Shown: in pieces, positions 1 to 7,959 of the stretch
Numbering within the stretch: the stretch's first letter is position 1
Layout: every line of letters starts with the position of its first letter
From: Acinetobacter sp.
Lineage (GTDB): Bacteria; Pseudomonadota; Gammaproteobacteria; Pseudomonadales; Moraxellaceae
Assembly (NCBI GenBank): GCA_031277915.1
Contig: JAITLL010000018.1
Span: 115,728 to 179,727, forward strand
Direction of reading: 5' to 3'
Length of the DNA stretch: 64,000 bases
Notes under the pieces: model-generated
The model's input: the letters and a program-made list of their open reading frames with translations, nothing else
What the model was told of the DNA's origin: nothing
Database searches by the model: none
Made by a program: the position numbers and the translations under genes

Positions 1-140
1 CCAGGCCCTGCGGGTAATCCACCATCGAGAAAGCTGGTCATACCTAAGTTTACGGTCGGTAAATCATAGGCATGTGTAACCAATGGCAAACCCAACAATG
101 TCCCTGTTAAAAATCCATGTTTAATTAAAGTGCTTTTCAT
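1..140 (-). CDS. MetA-pathway-type outer-membrane protein, N-terminal part (cut by window edge)
   Basis: Only the first 46 codons are in the window. They begin with a short basic stretch and a hydrophobic signal peptide ending around THA, then a sequence rich in Gly and Pro (DGGLPAGP). This fits the start of the phenol-degradation MetA-pathway type of outer-membrane channel often found at the end of aromatic-degradation clusters, but that is inference from few residues plus context. An AGGA site sits about 10 nt before the ATG. The gene follows the flavin reductase gene on the same strand behind a hairpin with a U-run, so it probably depends on partial read-through. A likely job is passage of hydrophobic aromatic substrate through the outer membrane. 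Confidence 0.55.
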   Translation of the reverse strand, partial: MKSTLIKHGFLTGTLLGLPLVTHAYDLPTVNLGMTSFLDGGLPAGP

Positions 141-154
141 CTTCTTATTTCCTA

Positions 155-186
155 TAAAAAAAATCACGACCAGATTGATCGTGATT
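155..186 (-). terminator. Rho-independent terminator between flavin reductase and outer-membrane protein genes
   Basis: AATCACGA (162-169) pairs with TCGTGATT (179-186). Read on the minus strand the stem is followed by eight T. It lies between two same-strand genes 54 nt apart, so it should lower rather than abolish expression of the downstream gene. Confidence 0.8.
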
Positions 187-194
187 GTGGTGAA

Positions 195-725
195 TTAATG
201 TGCTAATTCTGGATGCTCTGCGGCAATCCGATACTTTCCTGCGTGGAATACCAATGGTTCACCTTGGCGTTGTTGGTATTGTTCAATTTGACCAATAAAA
301 ATCAGGTGATCTCCCCCTTCATACTGATTTACATTGCGGCAAACCAAGGTTGCGAGTGCATCGGACAAAATTGGAACGCCTGCATTGCATTGTTGATGTG
401 CAACGCCTGCAAATTTATCTTCTGCACCTCGAGCGAAATGCCCAGAAAGCTGATGATGCTCCTGCGCCAACATGTGGATGGCAAAATATTCAGCTTCAAC
501 AAAATCAGACAAACTTGGCGCTGTTTTTGAAAGGCTCCACAAAATTAATGGCGGGTCTAAAGACAGTGATGAAAATGAATTGGCTGTCATACCTATTTTC
601 CGACCATCTTTACCACGGGTTGTAATCACTGTAACGCCAGTTGCAAACTGACCAAGTAAATTACGAATTTCTCTTGGGTTTTCAGCATTAATGCTTTGTA
701 AACCTTGAGTTTCAATTGTGTCCAT
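195..725 (-). CDS. iifD: FMN/FAD reductase partner of the indole/styrene-type monooxygenase
   Basis: This 176-residue protein belongs to the flavin-reductase-like family (HpaC/StyB type). It carries the typical FATGVTVITT opening strand, TANSFSSLSLDPPLILWSL, and a late GDHLIFIGQIE segment. Such enzymes use NAD(P)H to reduce free FAD or FMN, which diffuses to the oxygenase. A longer reading frame extends upstream into the oxygenase gene, but I chose the start at 725 because GGGAG lies 8 nt before that ATG and family members begin there. It lies 28 nt downstream of the StyA-like monooxygenase gene, so the two form a two-component oxygenase. The symbol follows my memory of the iif genes of Acinetobacter sp. 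O153. Confidence 0.8.
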   Translation of the reverse strand: MDTIETQGLQSINAENPREIRNLLGQFATGVTVITTRGKDGRKIGMTANSFSSLSLDPPLILWSLSKTAPSLSDFVEAEYFAIHMLAQEHHQLSGHFARGAEDKFAGVAHQQCNAGVPILSDALATLVCRNVNQYEGGDHLIFIGQIEQYQQRQGEPLVFHAGKYRIAAEHPELAH

Positions 726-753
726 TTTTAATTCTCCCTTTGATATTTTGACC

Positions 754-1992
754 TTAAGCCACTTTTGCTGCGGTTTTTGAGGCCATGAATGCCTGAGCTT
801 GATCTGCATCAAACCACCACGGGGCAAAAGAGCGCGGGTCATCAAAGTTATTGGCCATAATGGAAGCAATGCTTTGGTTTTGGCTTGCGGCTGCTAATAG
901 TTCAACAACATGTGGCTGCGGTGGTACTAACAGGCTATTGGTCCAAGCCACGACTTTTTCTGCATAAACCCAATAACGTTCAAAGGTTTGAACCATCCAT
1001 TGTTCGCTAAAACCTTGATTATCATTGGCTAAAATGGCATCGAAATAAATTTTGCTACACTTAGCAGCGTTGTTTGAGCCTTGACCAGTAATCGGGTCAT
1101 TGACTACCAAGGCATCTGCCATACCAAAAATTTGCTTGCCAGAAGGTAATGTCAAAATTGGTTTGCGTACGGTCGGTGGGAACCGTCCTGCCAAATATCC
1201 GCCAGCATCGGTCAACTTAACATTTGTGCAGCGTTCATATTCCCAAGGCACAAATTTCTTGAGTAAGTCCAAACTACACTGCAAATGCTGTTCTGGTGTT
1301 TTGACATCTTGCCAGCTGTCCATTGGCCCATTTGGAATACCTTCAAACACCATAATGTCGCAAGGACCATTCACAGTCAGTGCTGGAAATGAAAAGTATT
1401 CGCCAACTTCTGGAATAATGTTAAAAGTCACACGTGAATAAGGTGAAATTGGCTTCATGTTTTTGACATAGGTCAATGCCAAAGCACGCTGTGGTTTATC
1501 AAACACACTGCGTACATCATCACGCTCAAATTGTTTAACGACTTCACCTTTACCAGCCGCGAGTAATACAAGCTCGTAGTCGTTTGCGAGTTGTTCTAAC
1601 TCTTCTATTCCCACATCCTGAATTACTAATCGACCGCCACGGCGTTCAAATTCTTCCATCCAATATGGCATTTTGACGCGTTGATCGACCGATTGAGCGT
1701 AGCGCTCAAGACGAGCACTCCATTCAAATGCTTTACCACCATTTTCAGGATTGACTAAAGCCAGCCCAATGCCCTCTACCGCTGGACATTCTTCTTCCCA
1801 AAAATTCAGTCCCAAGTCACGTTCAGTTTGTAAAGCGGTATGAAACATACACTGGCTTGACATGACTTTGCCTTGGCGGATTTCATCGGCAGTTCGGTTG
1901 GTGATCATTGTCACGTCATAGCCTGTATCTAATAAGCCTAAACCAAGCTGTAAACCAGACTGTCCTGCTCCAACAATTGCAATACGGCGCAT
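754..1992 (-). CDS. iifC: StyA/IndA-like FAD-dependent indole (styrene) monooxygenase
   Basis: The protein is 412 residues long, the usual length for the StyA family of single-domain flavoprotein monooxygenases fed by an external reductase. The N-terminus reads RRIAIVGAGQSGLQLGLGLL, a GxGxxG dinucleotide fold. A later GKGEVVKQFERD segment and the NDPITGQGSNNAAK loop match the flavin-binding DP-loop of this group. The start at 1992 is preferred over the one four codons upstream because GGAGA lies 7-8 nt before it. The enzyme is expected to epoxidise or hydroxylate indole at C2-C3, starting conversion to anthranilate; indigo is the usual by-product. It is cotranscribed with an SDR, a DLH-fold protein and a flavin reductase. 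Styrene could also be a substrate. Confidence 0.8.
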   Translation of the reverse strand: MRRIAIVGAGQSGLQLGLGLLDTGYDVTMITNRTADEIRQGKVMSSQCMFHTALQTERDLGLNFWEEECPAVEGIGLALVNPENGGKAFEWSARLERYAQSVDQRVKMPYWMEEFERRGGRLVIQDVGIEELEQLANDYELVLLAAGKGEVVKQFERDDVRSVFDKPQRALALTYVKNMKPISPYSRVTFNIIPEVGEYFSFPALTVNGPCDIMVFEGIPNGPMDSWQDVKTPEQHLQCSLDLLKKFVPWEYERCTNVKLTDAGGYLAGRFPPTVRKPILTLPSGKQIFGMADALVVNDPITGQGSNNAAKCSKIYFDAILANDNQGFSEQWMVQTFERYWVYAEKVVAWTNSLLVPPQPHVVELLAAASQNQSIASIMANNFDDPRSFAPWWFDADQAQAFMASKTAAKVA

Positions 1993-2035
1993 AATATTCT
2001 CCATAATTTTCTAAATGTGCTTTTAAAATGCTGTG

Positions 2036-2821
2036 CTATTCGGCTAAACGTGGAATAGCGGGCTGTGATCCTTCAGGGCCCATCACTGAATATCCGCCAT
2101 CGACCGCATAATCTGCTCCGGTGACAAAACTCGCAGCGGGTGACAATAAAAACAAAACAACATTGGCAACTTCTTCGGGATGACCCAATCGATCTAGCAA
2201 GTGATAATCGGCTGCCACGCTATCGGCTTTTTCACGGTTATTACCACTGACTTCTGAAATGACACGAGACCATGTCCAACCCGGTGAAACGGAGTTGACA
2301 CGAATACCATCGCCAGCAAAATCCATTGCCATGCTTTGTGTGAGTTGACGTATCGCGGCTTTAGAAACTGGATATAACCAGCGCCCTGTTTGTGCCACTT
2401 TGGCCGAAATTGAAGTGAAGTTAACGATTGAACCTTGCTGTTTTTTTAGGTCATTGTATAAAGTACGGCTCAGCTCAACTGTAGAGACTAAATTAATATC
2501 GAGTGCTTGTAACCAGTCCTGACGTGAAGATTTAAAACCGTCATCTAAGTAGGTACATGCCAGATTGACCAAGTAACTCACTTCACCTAAATGTTGGTGA
2601 ATATCTGCCACAGCTTGCTGAATAGCCGCATCACTGGTTAAATCGGTTTGAATAAACATCACATCATGGTTAAAGCTTTCTGCAATTGCCTTGCCTTTGA
2701 CATCAATATCTAAAATAGCGACATGAGCACCCGCACCCACCAAAGCTTGTACAACAGCTTTACCAATCAGTGTTGCGCCGCCGCTCACTACAGCGACTTT
2801 TCCTTTTAAATCTATATTCAT
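2036..2821 (-). CDS. iifB: Short-chain dehydrogenase of the indole-oxidation cluster
   Basis: This 261-residue classical SDR has NAD(P) motif SGGATLIGKAVV, where the usual TGxxxGIG is altered. It has an NLACTYL segment in place of NNAG, catalytic Ser in NFTSIS, and YPVSK for Tyr and Lys. The C-terminus contains GADYAVDGGYS. In iif-type clusters the SDR oxidises the dihydrodiol made by the monooxygenase to 3-hydroxyindolin-2-one (from memory of the family). The changed glycine motif and the altered NNAG set it apart from housekeeping SDRs. AAGGAG lies well placed before the ATG and overlaps the stop of the upstream gene, so translation may be coupled. Confidence 0.78.
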   Translation of the reverse strand: MNIDLKGKVAVVSGGATLIGKAVVQALVGAGAHVAILDIDVKGKAIAESFNHDVMFIQTDLTSDAAIQQAVADIHQHLGEVSYLVNLACTYLDDGFKSSRQDWLQALDINLVSTVELSRTLYNDLKKQQGSIVNFTSISAKVAQTGRWLYPVSKAAIRQLTQSMAMDFAGDGIRVNSVSPGWTWSRVISEVSGNNREKADSVAADYHLLDRLGHPEEVANVVLFLLSPAASFVTGADYAVDGGYSVMGPEGSQPAIPRLAE

Positions 2822-2833
2822 TGCAGATACTCC

Positions 2834-4084
2834 TTAATTGACTGGCTTGCCTTCACTACTTGACCAAGATGGCATCAACGTATTTGAAGGAAGGTCTTCA
2901 TCAAGAAGTTTTCGTGCTGTCTCGACACCTGCAACTGGTAAGCCTGTCGGATCTAATAAACCAATTTGAACGAGTACCGACGCTTGGTCCCAGTAAATAT
3001 GCTCATGGCACAACTTTGAACCTCTGAACTGAATTACACCTAACATTGGAATTTCGACATATTTACCAGTCGGTTTTACACCCGGTAATAGCCAGTCAAT
3101 TTCAGCATCGTGAGTAAAGCTCATAATGAATTCGTCGACCACTTGCGTTGAGCCAACCGTACGAGAGATCGAGGTGATCTTCATATCTTTCGGGTTTTGG
3201 TGAACAAAGTGATATTGATAAAAACGGGCAAGCTGGCTTTGGCCTACACCACCAGTTAAGGTTGGAATATGATTGACATAAGGTTCTGCGACCATTGTTG
3301 CCATGGTTGCTGGTACGTCACGCGTATCGAACTCATGACGAATATGTTCTTCCCATAGCGCGACTAGGTCGTATTTCGGTCCAATCGTGTTATGTAGAGC
3401 TGTTACTGTACGCTCGTGGGCAAAGCGTGCTGAAGGTTTGTGATAATGATTGCTTTTTGGGCGTGCAAAAGCATGATCAACACCTTCATAAACATAGGCT
3501 TGTACATTTGAATATTGGTTGGCTGCATCAACAATCGCTTGTCTCGCATCTGGTGGTGTAAATTGGTCCAGTTCTGCAATATGTAAAACCAAACATCCTT
3601 TTACGTTGGCTAACTCATCTAACGCTTTTTCAATGCCTACACCGTAATAACCTACAGCACATGCCACTTCCGAAAGTCGACAGCCTGCAAGATACGCAAG
3701 CTTCCCACCTAAACAATAGCCCACCACACCGAGGCCTGTAGAGGTGTCACATTCTGGTCGGGTCTTTAAAAAAGATAAGCTGTCCTGAATATCTTCAACC
3801 CCAAGATTTTCATCATATTGCTGATAAAGCTCGAAAGCCTTTTGAAAATCTTCTGGTGTGTAACCCAGTTCGATATTAGGCGCTACACGCCAAAATAAAT
3901 CAGGAACTAAAACGGTATAGCCTTCTTCTGCAAGAAATTCTGCTTTTTCTCGCATGGCTGCATTCACCCCAAAGATTTCCTGACACAACACCACTCCAGG
4001 CCCTTTTCCTGTTTCTGGTGTTGCTAGATATGCACTGAACTGCTTTCCAGATGCAGTTTTAATTTGAACGGTTTGACCAGCCAT
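2834..4084 (-). CDS. iifA: Dienelactone-hydrolase-fold protein fused to an NTF2/SnoaL-like domain (IifA-type)
   Basis: The start at 4084 is preceded by AGGAG at 8 nt, giving 416 residues. Residues 1 to about 240 form a dienelactone hydrolase domain with Cys nucleophile in VGYCLGGK, Asp in AELDQFTPP and His in YEGVDHAFARP, so the triad is intact. Residues 250 to 390 look like an NTF2/SnoaL-type domain (LVALWEEHIRHEFDTRD, TGKYVEIPMLGVIQFRG). It is the first gene of the operon. By position it corresponds to the component said to convert 3-hydroxyindolin-2-one to anthranilate without cofactor. A DLH acting as an oxygenase would be unusual, so plain hydrolase activity remains possible. The family call is firm; the reaction is inferred. 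Confidence 0.72.
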   Translation of the reverse strand: MAGQTVQIKTASGKQFSAYLATPETGKGPGVVLCQEIFGVNAAMREKAEFLAEEGYTVLVPDLFWRVAPNIELGYTPEDFQKAFELYQQYDENLGVEDIQDSLSFLKTRPECDTSTGLGVVGYCLGGKLAYLAGCRLSEVACAVGYYGVGIEKALDELANVKGCLVLHIAELDQFTPPDARQAIVDAANQYSNVQAYVYEGVDHAFARPKSNHYHKPSARFAHERTVTALHNTIGPKYDLVALWEEHIRHEFDTRDVPATMATMVAEPYVNHIPTLTGGVGQSQLARFYQYHFVHQNPKDMKITSISRTVGSTQVVDEFIMSFTHDAEIDWLLPGVKPTGKYVEIPMLGVIQFRGSKLCHEHIYWDQASVLVQIGLLDPTGLPVAGVETARKLLDEDLPSNTLMPSWSSSEGKPVN

Positions 4085-4413
4085 AGTGTCAACTCCTGAC
4101 ATTGTTATGGCTTTATCTTCTATCCGAATATTTTTTTAGGCTGTCCAAAAGCTGCAAGCACTATCCAATCTCTGCGCAATTATTAAAATCAATAAAAATG
4201 AATAGAACACTAAAAATAAAAAAACTAATAAATTTCATAACTTTAAAATAAAAATAAAATTAATACATTTTATCTAATTTGGAAAAAAAGGATGAAGATT
4301 AGGACTTATTGGATAGTGACGATTGGCTAAAAATAGTTCAATTAAAAACGTATGTTTTGTAACGAACGTAGTGAATTAATAAGGGAATTAAATAATTTTA
4401 AGAAGGAATACAT
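4085..4413. promoter_or_regulatory. Divergent promoter region between the indole operon and the MFS permease
   Basis: This 329-bp AT-rich spacer separates two outward-facing transcription units. It should carry both promoters and any site for the nearby AraC regulator. I see A/T tracts but no clear -35/-10 pair or palindrome that I would defend. Confidence 0.5.
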
Positions 4414-5757
4414 ATGAAAACGATAGATGCAAACACAATTATCAACCGCGAGAAACTTTCTCCATTACAGTGGACGGTTTTTATCCTAGGCTTTTTTGTC
4501 TTCTTCTGTGATGGTCTAGACACAGGAATTATTGGTTTTATTGCTCCTGCATTATTAGATGATTGGAGAATTACCAAGCCGCAACTTGCTCCTGTTTTAA
4601 GTGCTGCTTTAGTCGGTATGTCGATTGGTGCAATCATTTCGGGGCCTCTGTCCGATAAATTTGGACGTAAAGGCGTTATTGTTTTTACAAGCCTTTTATT
4701 TTCAATATTTACGATTTTGTGTGGGTTTGCCAATTCAACTCAAGACTTGATGATTTATCGCTTTATTACAGGTGTTGGTTTAGGCGCAGCCATGCCAAAC
4801 ATCAGTACCATTGTCTCTGAATATATGCCTGTAAAACGTAAAGCATTCCTGACAGGTCTTGCTGGCTGTGGTTTTATGCTCGGTATTTCTTGCGGTGGTG
4901 TGTTGTCAGCTTATCTATTAGAAAGCTATGGCTGGGCTAAGGTGATTATTATTGGCGGAAGCATTCCCCTCATTTTAGTGGTTGCTTTATTACTTAAATT
5001 ACCTGAATCAACTCAATACTTAATTACACGTCATCAACAAGATAAAGCTCAGCGTATTTTAGAAGATATTCAAGGTCATTCTTTTCAAGAGCCTGTAAAA
5101 CTTGTTTTAACTCAAGCAGAAAATGCCTCTAATGAAAATCCAGTTAAAATCGTTTTAGGTAAATACCTTTGGGGTTCAAGCATGCTTTGGCTCTGCTGCT
5201 TTACCAGTCTATTGGTGTTTTATCTTTTGACAAGCTGGATGCCAACGATTTTAAAAACAGCAGGTTTTAGTACGCAACAGTTTAGTTTAATTGCCGCGAT
5301 TTTCCCTTTTGGTGGTGTAATTGGTGCAACCATTATGGGATGGTACATGGATAAACTGAATCCAACTACAGTGATTAAATATTCATATCTCATCGCTTTC
5401 GGACTATTCATTGTTGCAGGTCTAGTGAGCTCAAATATTTTCTTGTTAGGTCTTACTATCTTCTTAATTGGTGCTTTACTCGCAGGTGCTCAGTCTTCAT
5501 TACTGCCACTTGCAGCTATGTTCTATCCAGCAGTGTGCCGTGCAGTTGGTGTTTCATGGATGCATGGTATTGGCCGTATGGGTGCAATTTTAGGTGCTTT
5601 CTTTGGCTCACTAATTTTTACTTTTAACCTAAGCTTAAGTAGCATTTTCTTTATTCTTGCACTACCAACCTTCATCTCATTTATTGCACTTAGTCTGAAA
5701 GTGATTTATGAAAAATCTAAAAGCAAACAAGTGTTAAAGCTCGAAGAAAGTATATAA
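4414..5757 (+). CDS. Aromatic acid:H+ symporter-type MFS permease
   Basis: This 447-residue MFS protein has about twelve membrane segments. It shows the AAHS features DGLDTGIIGFIAPAL in helix 1 and GPLSDKFGRKGVI in the loop between helices 2 and 3. BenK, PcaK and VanK belong to this family and import aromatic acids with protons. AGAAGGA precedes the ATG. It is transcribed away from the indole operon and points toward the AraC gene, separated from it by a strong bidirectional terminator. The likely cargo is an indole-derived acid or related aromatic compound. Indole itself crosses membranes, so the substrate may instead be a pathway intermediate such as anthranilate. Confidence 0.82.
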   Translation: MKTIDANTIINREKLSPLQWTVFILGFFVFFCDGLDTGIIGFIAPALLDDWRITKPQLAPVLSAALVGMSIGAIISGPLSDKFGRKGVIVFTSLLFSIFTILCGFANSTQDLMIYRFITGVGLGAAMPNISTIVSEYMPVKRKAFLTGLAGCGFMLGISCGGVLSAYLLESYGWAKVIIIGGSIPLILVVALLLKLPESTQYLITRHQQDKAQRILEDIQGHSFQEPVKLVLTQAENASNENPVKIVLGKYLWGSSMLWLCCFTSLLVFYLLTSWMPTILKTAGFSTQQFSLIAAIFPFGGVIGATIMGWYMDKLNPTTVIKYSYLIAFGLFIVAGLVSSNIFLLGLTIFLIGALLAGAQSSLLPLAAMFYPAVCRAVGVSWMHGIGRMGAILGAFFGSLIFTFNLSLSSIFFILALPTFISFIALSLKVIYEKSKSKQVLKLEESI

Positions 5758-5773
5758 ATATTAATTGATAAAT

Positions 5774-5809
5774 AAAAAACTGATTTAGGTAGCACTAAAT
5801 CAGTTTTTT
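5774..5809. terminator. Bidirectional Rho-independent terminator
   Basis: ACTGATTTA (5779-5787) pairs with TAAATCAGT (5796-5804), with A and T runs on both sides. It sits between the converging MFS and AraC genes and can stop both. Confidence 0.9.
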
Positions 5810-5827
5810 ATTTGAAATCATTAAATA

Positions 5828-6814
5828 TCAGAAAATTTTGCCCTTAGTCTCACTTGGATTTTCGCCAAATTCTTCACGATATTCTTGAGAAAAACGACTT
5901 AAATGGTTAAAACCCCAGTCATAGGCAAGCTTTGAAATAGAAACTTTTCTATCTGCTCCTGTGGTGCTTAAGATTTTATAAATTTGTTGGAGACGATATT
6001 TTTTTAAATACGACATTGGGCTTGTGCCATAGTATTGTTGAAATTCATCATATAATTTTGACTTTGAAACCCCAGCCAAACGTTGCAAGTCTTCTGCACA
6101 GATTTCTTCATGAGCATGTGCAATAATAAAATTACGAACCTTACGGATATAAGCTGGCTCATCCTGATGTGAGAGTAACTTTAAGGCTTCAGAGTAGTTA
6201 TTTTCTTGAGACAACAATAACGCTTTAATTACAAAATTTTCATAGTCTTCAGACAACATCTGCAAACCATAAAAATTGCTATATTGCGATTTTAGCTGTA
6301 CAAAATTTTGAATATTTTTCCACCATGCACCAATCAGTTGCTCCGAATCCAGATGCATTTCAGGATTAAAAATAATGGGAGTTTCTGTGGGTTTATTCAG
6401 TAAATCTGCGAGGGCAATATGCATACTCCGCTCAGGAATAACCACCTGAAATTTTCTGCAATCTTTATCGATAATCAAATCTTGCTGATCGTTATTTGAA
6501 ACAATAAGGCCTCTGTTTTCATCAGATTGATAATGAGCGCCGCGTATGTTGAGAGCTTGTCGACCCTGTATAGGTAAACTAATGCTATAAGCTTTTAAAT
6601 TTGAGATGTTGATGGCTACGTTTGCACCATAGCTGATTGTACCAATTGCCATTTTTTTATTAGGCAAACGCATTCCGTCATAATGAAAATCGAGCGTATC
6701 TTTGTAAATGGTATCTAGACGGTGTTCACCACAAATCGTGGACATCAAATTCTGCGCAAATTCAGCTTTACGTGAATAATGATTGAGTTCCATCTGTTGG
6801 CTGAGTGATATCAT
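5828..6814 (-). CDS. AraC-family transcriptional regulator (probable indole cluster activator)
   Basis: The 328-residue protein has an N-terminal effector-type domain of about 200 residues. Its C-terminal AraC DNA-binding domain (about 225-325) has two helix-turn-helix units, AEDLQRLAGVSKSKLYDEFQ and SISKLAYDWGFNHLSRFSQE, and ends in FGENPSE. This resembles AraC proteins with an AraC_binding_2 domain that sense aromatic compounds. AGGTGA lies 7 nt before the ATG. It neighbours the MFS permease and indole genes and is the natural candidate regulator, as in iif clusters, where an AraC-type regulator is linked to the operon. Direct control is inferred from position only. Confidence 0.8.
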   Translation of the reverse strand: MISLSQQMELNHYSRKAEFAQNLMSTICGEHRLDTIYKDTLDFHYDGMRLPNKKMAIGTISYGANVAINISNLKAYSISLPIQGRQALNIRGAHYQSDENRGLIVSNNDQQDLIIDKDCRKFQVVIPERSMHIALADLLNKPTETPIIFNPEMHLDSEQLIGAWWKNIQNFVQLKSQYSNFYGLQMLSEDYENFVIKALLLSQENNYSEALKLLSHQDEPAYIRKVRNFIIAHAHEEICAEDLQRLAGVSKSKLYDEFQQYYGTSPMSYLKKYRLQQIYKILSTTGADRKVSISKLAYDWGFNHLSRFSQEYREEFGENPSETKGKIF

Positions 6815-7094
6815 ATCCTTTTCACCTAGCTAAAAACTTATTGCTTTAAAAAGCAACTTGTATGCCAATTAATATCCTGTAATTGACGAGTTTTCCTAAA
6901 AAATATCGAATTAAGAAAGAGAGTAAAGATTACTTTCTCACACTCTATTAGATTTTAAAAATGGAAATAAGTTAAATACCTTTAAAGTATAATTTCATAC
7001 TTTAACAAACTTATTTTATTAGATTTTTTATAAACAAATAGAGTAGAGATAAATCATTATTTTGAACATTAGACTATCGTAAATTTTAACGAAT

Positions 7095-7122
7095 AAAAAA
7101 CCGCCTATTTAAAATAAGCGGC
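7095..7122 (-). terminator. Terminator of the gntP-bdhA operon
   Basis: On the minus strand a GCCGC...GCGG stem with an inner TATTT/AAATA pairing is followed by a run of T. It begins about 18 nt after the dehydrogenase stop codon. The rest of 6815-7140 is AT-rich upstream DNA of the AraC gene with no other feature I can support. Confidence 0.85.
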
Positions 7123-7140
7123 TTTTATAAAACACTTAAA

Positions 7141-7926
7141 TTATTGTGCTGTGTAGCCACCATCCATAACGACAGCTTGGCCTGTTACCCCACCAGCCTT
7201 ACCACTCGCAAGGAAAATTGCATAGTCAGCAATTTCTTCAACAGATAGCAAACGCTTTTGAGGAACCATTGCCAAAATTACATCTTCAAGTGCGCTGTCT
7301 AAACTCACATTACGAGTTTTAGCCAAATCTGCAATTTGACCACGAACCAATGGTGTGTCTACGTAACCTGGACATAAGGCATTTACCGTAATACCGTCAC
7401 GTGCACATTCCAATGCGGCTACTTTTGTTAAGCCAATCACTCCATGTTTCGCACTGTTATAACCTGCTTTTCCAGCAAAACCAATTAGGCCATTAATTGA
7501 AGCCATATTAATAATACGGCCATATTTTTGAGCTTTCATGATTGGAAAAACGTGTTTAATACCAATAAATGCCCCAGTTAACATGACCTGAACTAGCTTT
7601 TGAAAAACAGCCGTTGGAAACTCTTCAATAGATGCAACATGTTGGAAACCAGCATTGTTAATTAAGATATCAACTGTACCAAAGGTCTTTTGAGTGAGCT
7701 CAATTGCTTGTTTATAAGCATCCTCATCAGTCACATCACATGGTGCAGATAATGCTTCAAAACCTTGCTCTTTGAGTAGATTTGCTGTTTCTTGGCACTT
7801 TTCGGCATTCATATCAGAAATAACAACTTTGGCACCTTCGTGAGCAAATTTCTTAGCAATCTCTAGACCGATACCACTTGCAGAACCTGTAATAAAAGCG
7901 ACTTTACCGTCTAAAAGTTTAGTCAT
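7141..7926 (-). CDS. bdhA: 3-hydroxybutyrate dehydrogenase
   Basis: This 261-residue SDR has TGSASGIG, NNAGFQHVASIEEFP, catalytic Ser in NMASINGLIG and YNSAKHG. It ends in VTGQAVVMDGGYTAQ. The FQHVxxIEEFP and SKLPEEVI-region patterns are characteristic of D-3-hydroxybutyrate dehydrogenases. It oxidises D-3-hydroxybutyrate to acetoacetate with NAD+. AAGGAG lies 8 nt before the ATG. It follows a GntP permease gene by 33 nt, which suggests an uptake-plus-oxidation operon for 3-hydroxybutyrate. The acetoacetate produced would be used by the atoDA/atoB products encoded at 35-39 kb. Confidence 0.88.
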   Translation of the reverse strand: MTKLLDGKVAFITGSASGIGLEIAKKFAHEGAKVVISDMNAEKCQETANLLKEQGFEALSAPCDVTDEDAYKQAIELTQKTFGTVDILINNAGFQHVASIEEFPTAVFQKLVQVMLTGAFIGIKHVFPIMKAQKYGRIINMASINGLIGFAGKAGYNSAKHGVIGLTKVAALECARDGITVNALCPGYVDTPLVRGQIADLAKTRNVSLDSALEDVILAMVPQKRLLSVEEIADYAIFLASGKAGGVTGQAVVMDGGYTAQ

Positions 7927-7959
7927 CTATTTACTCCTTAATACTTATAACGTGCTGAT

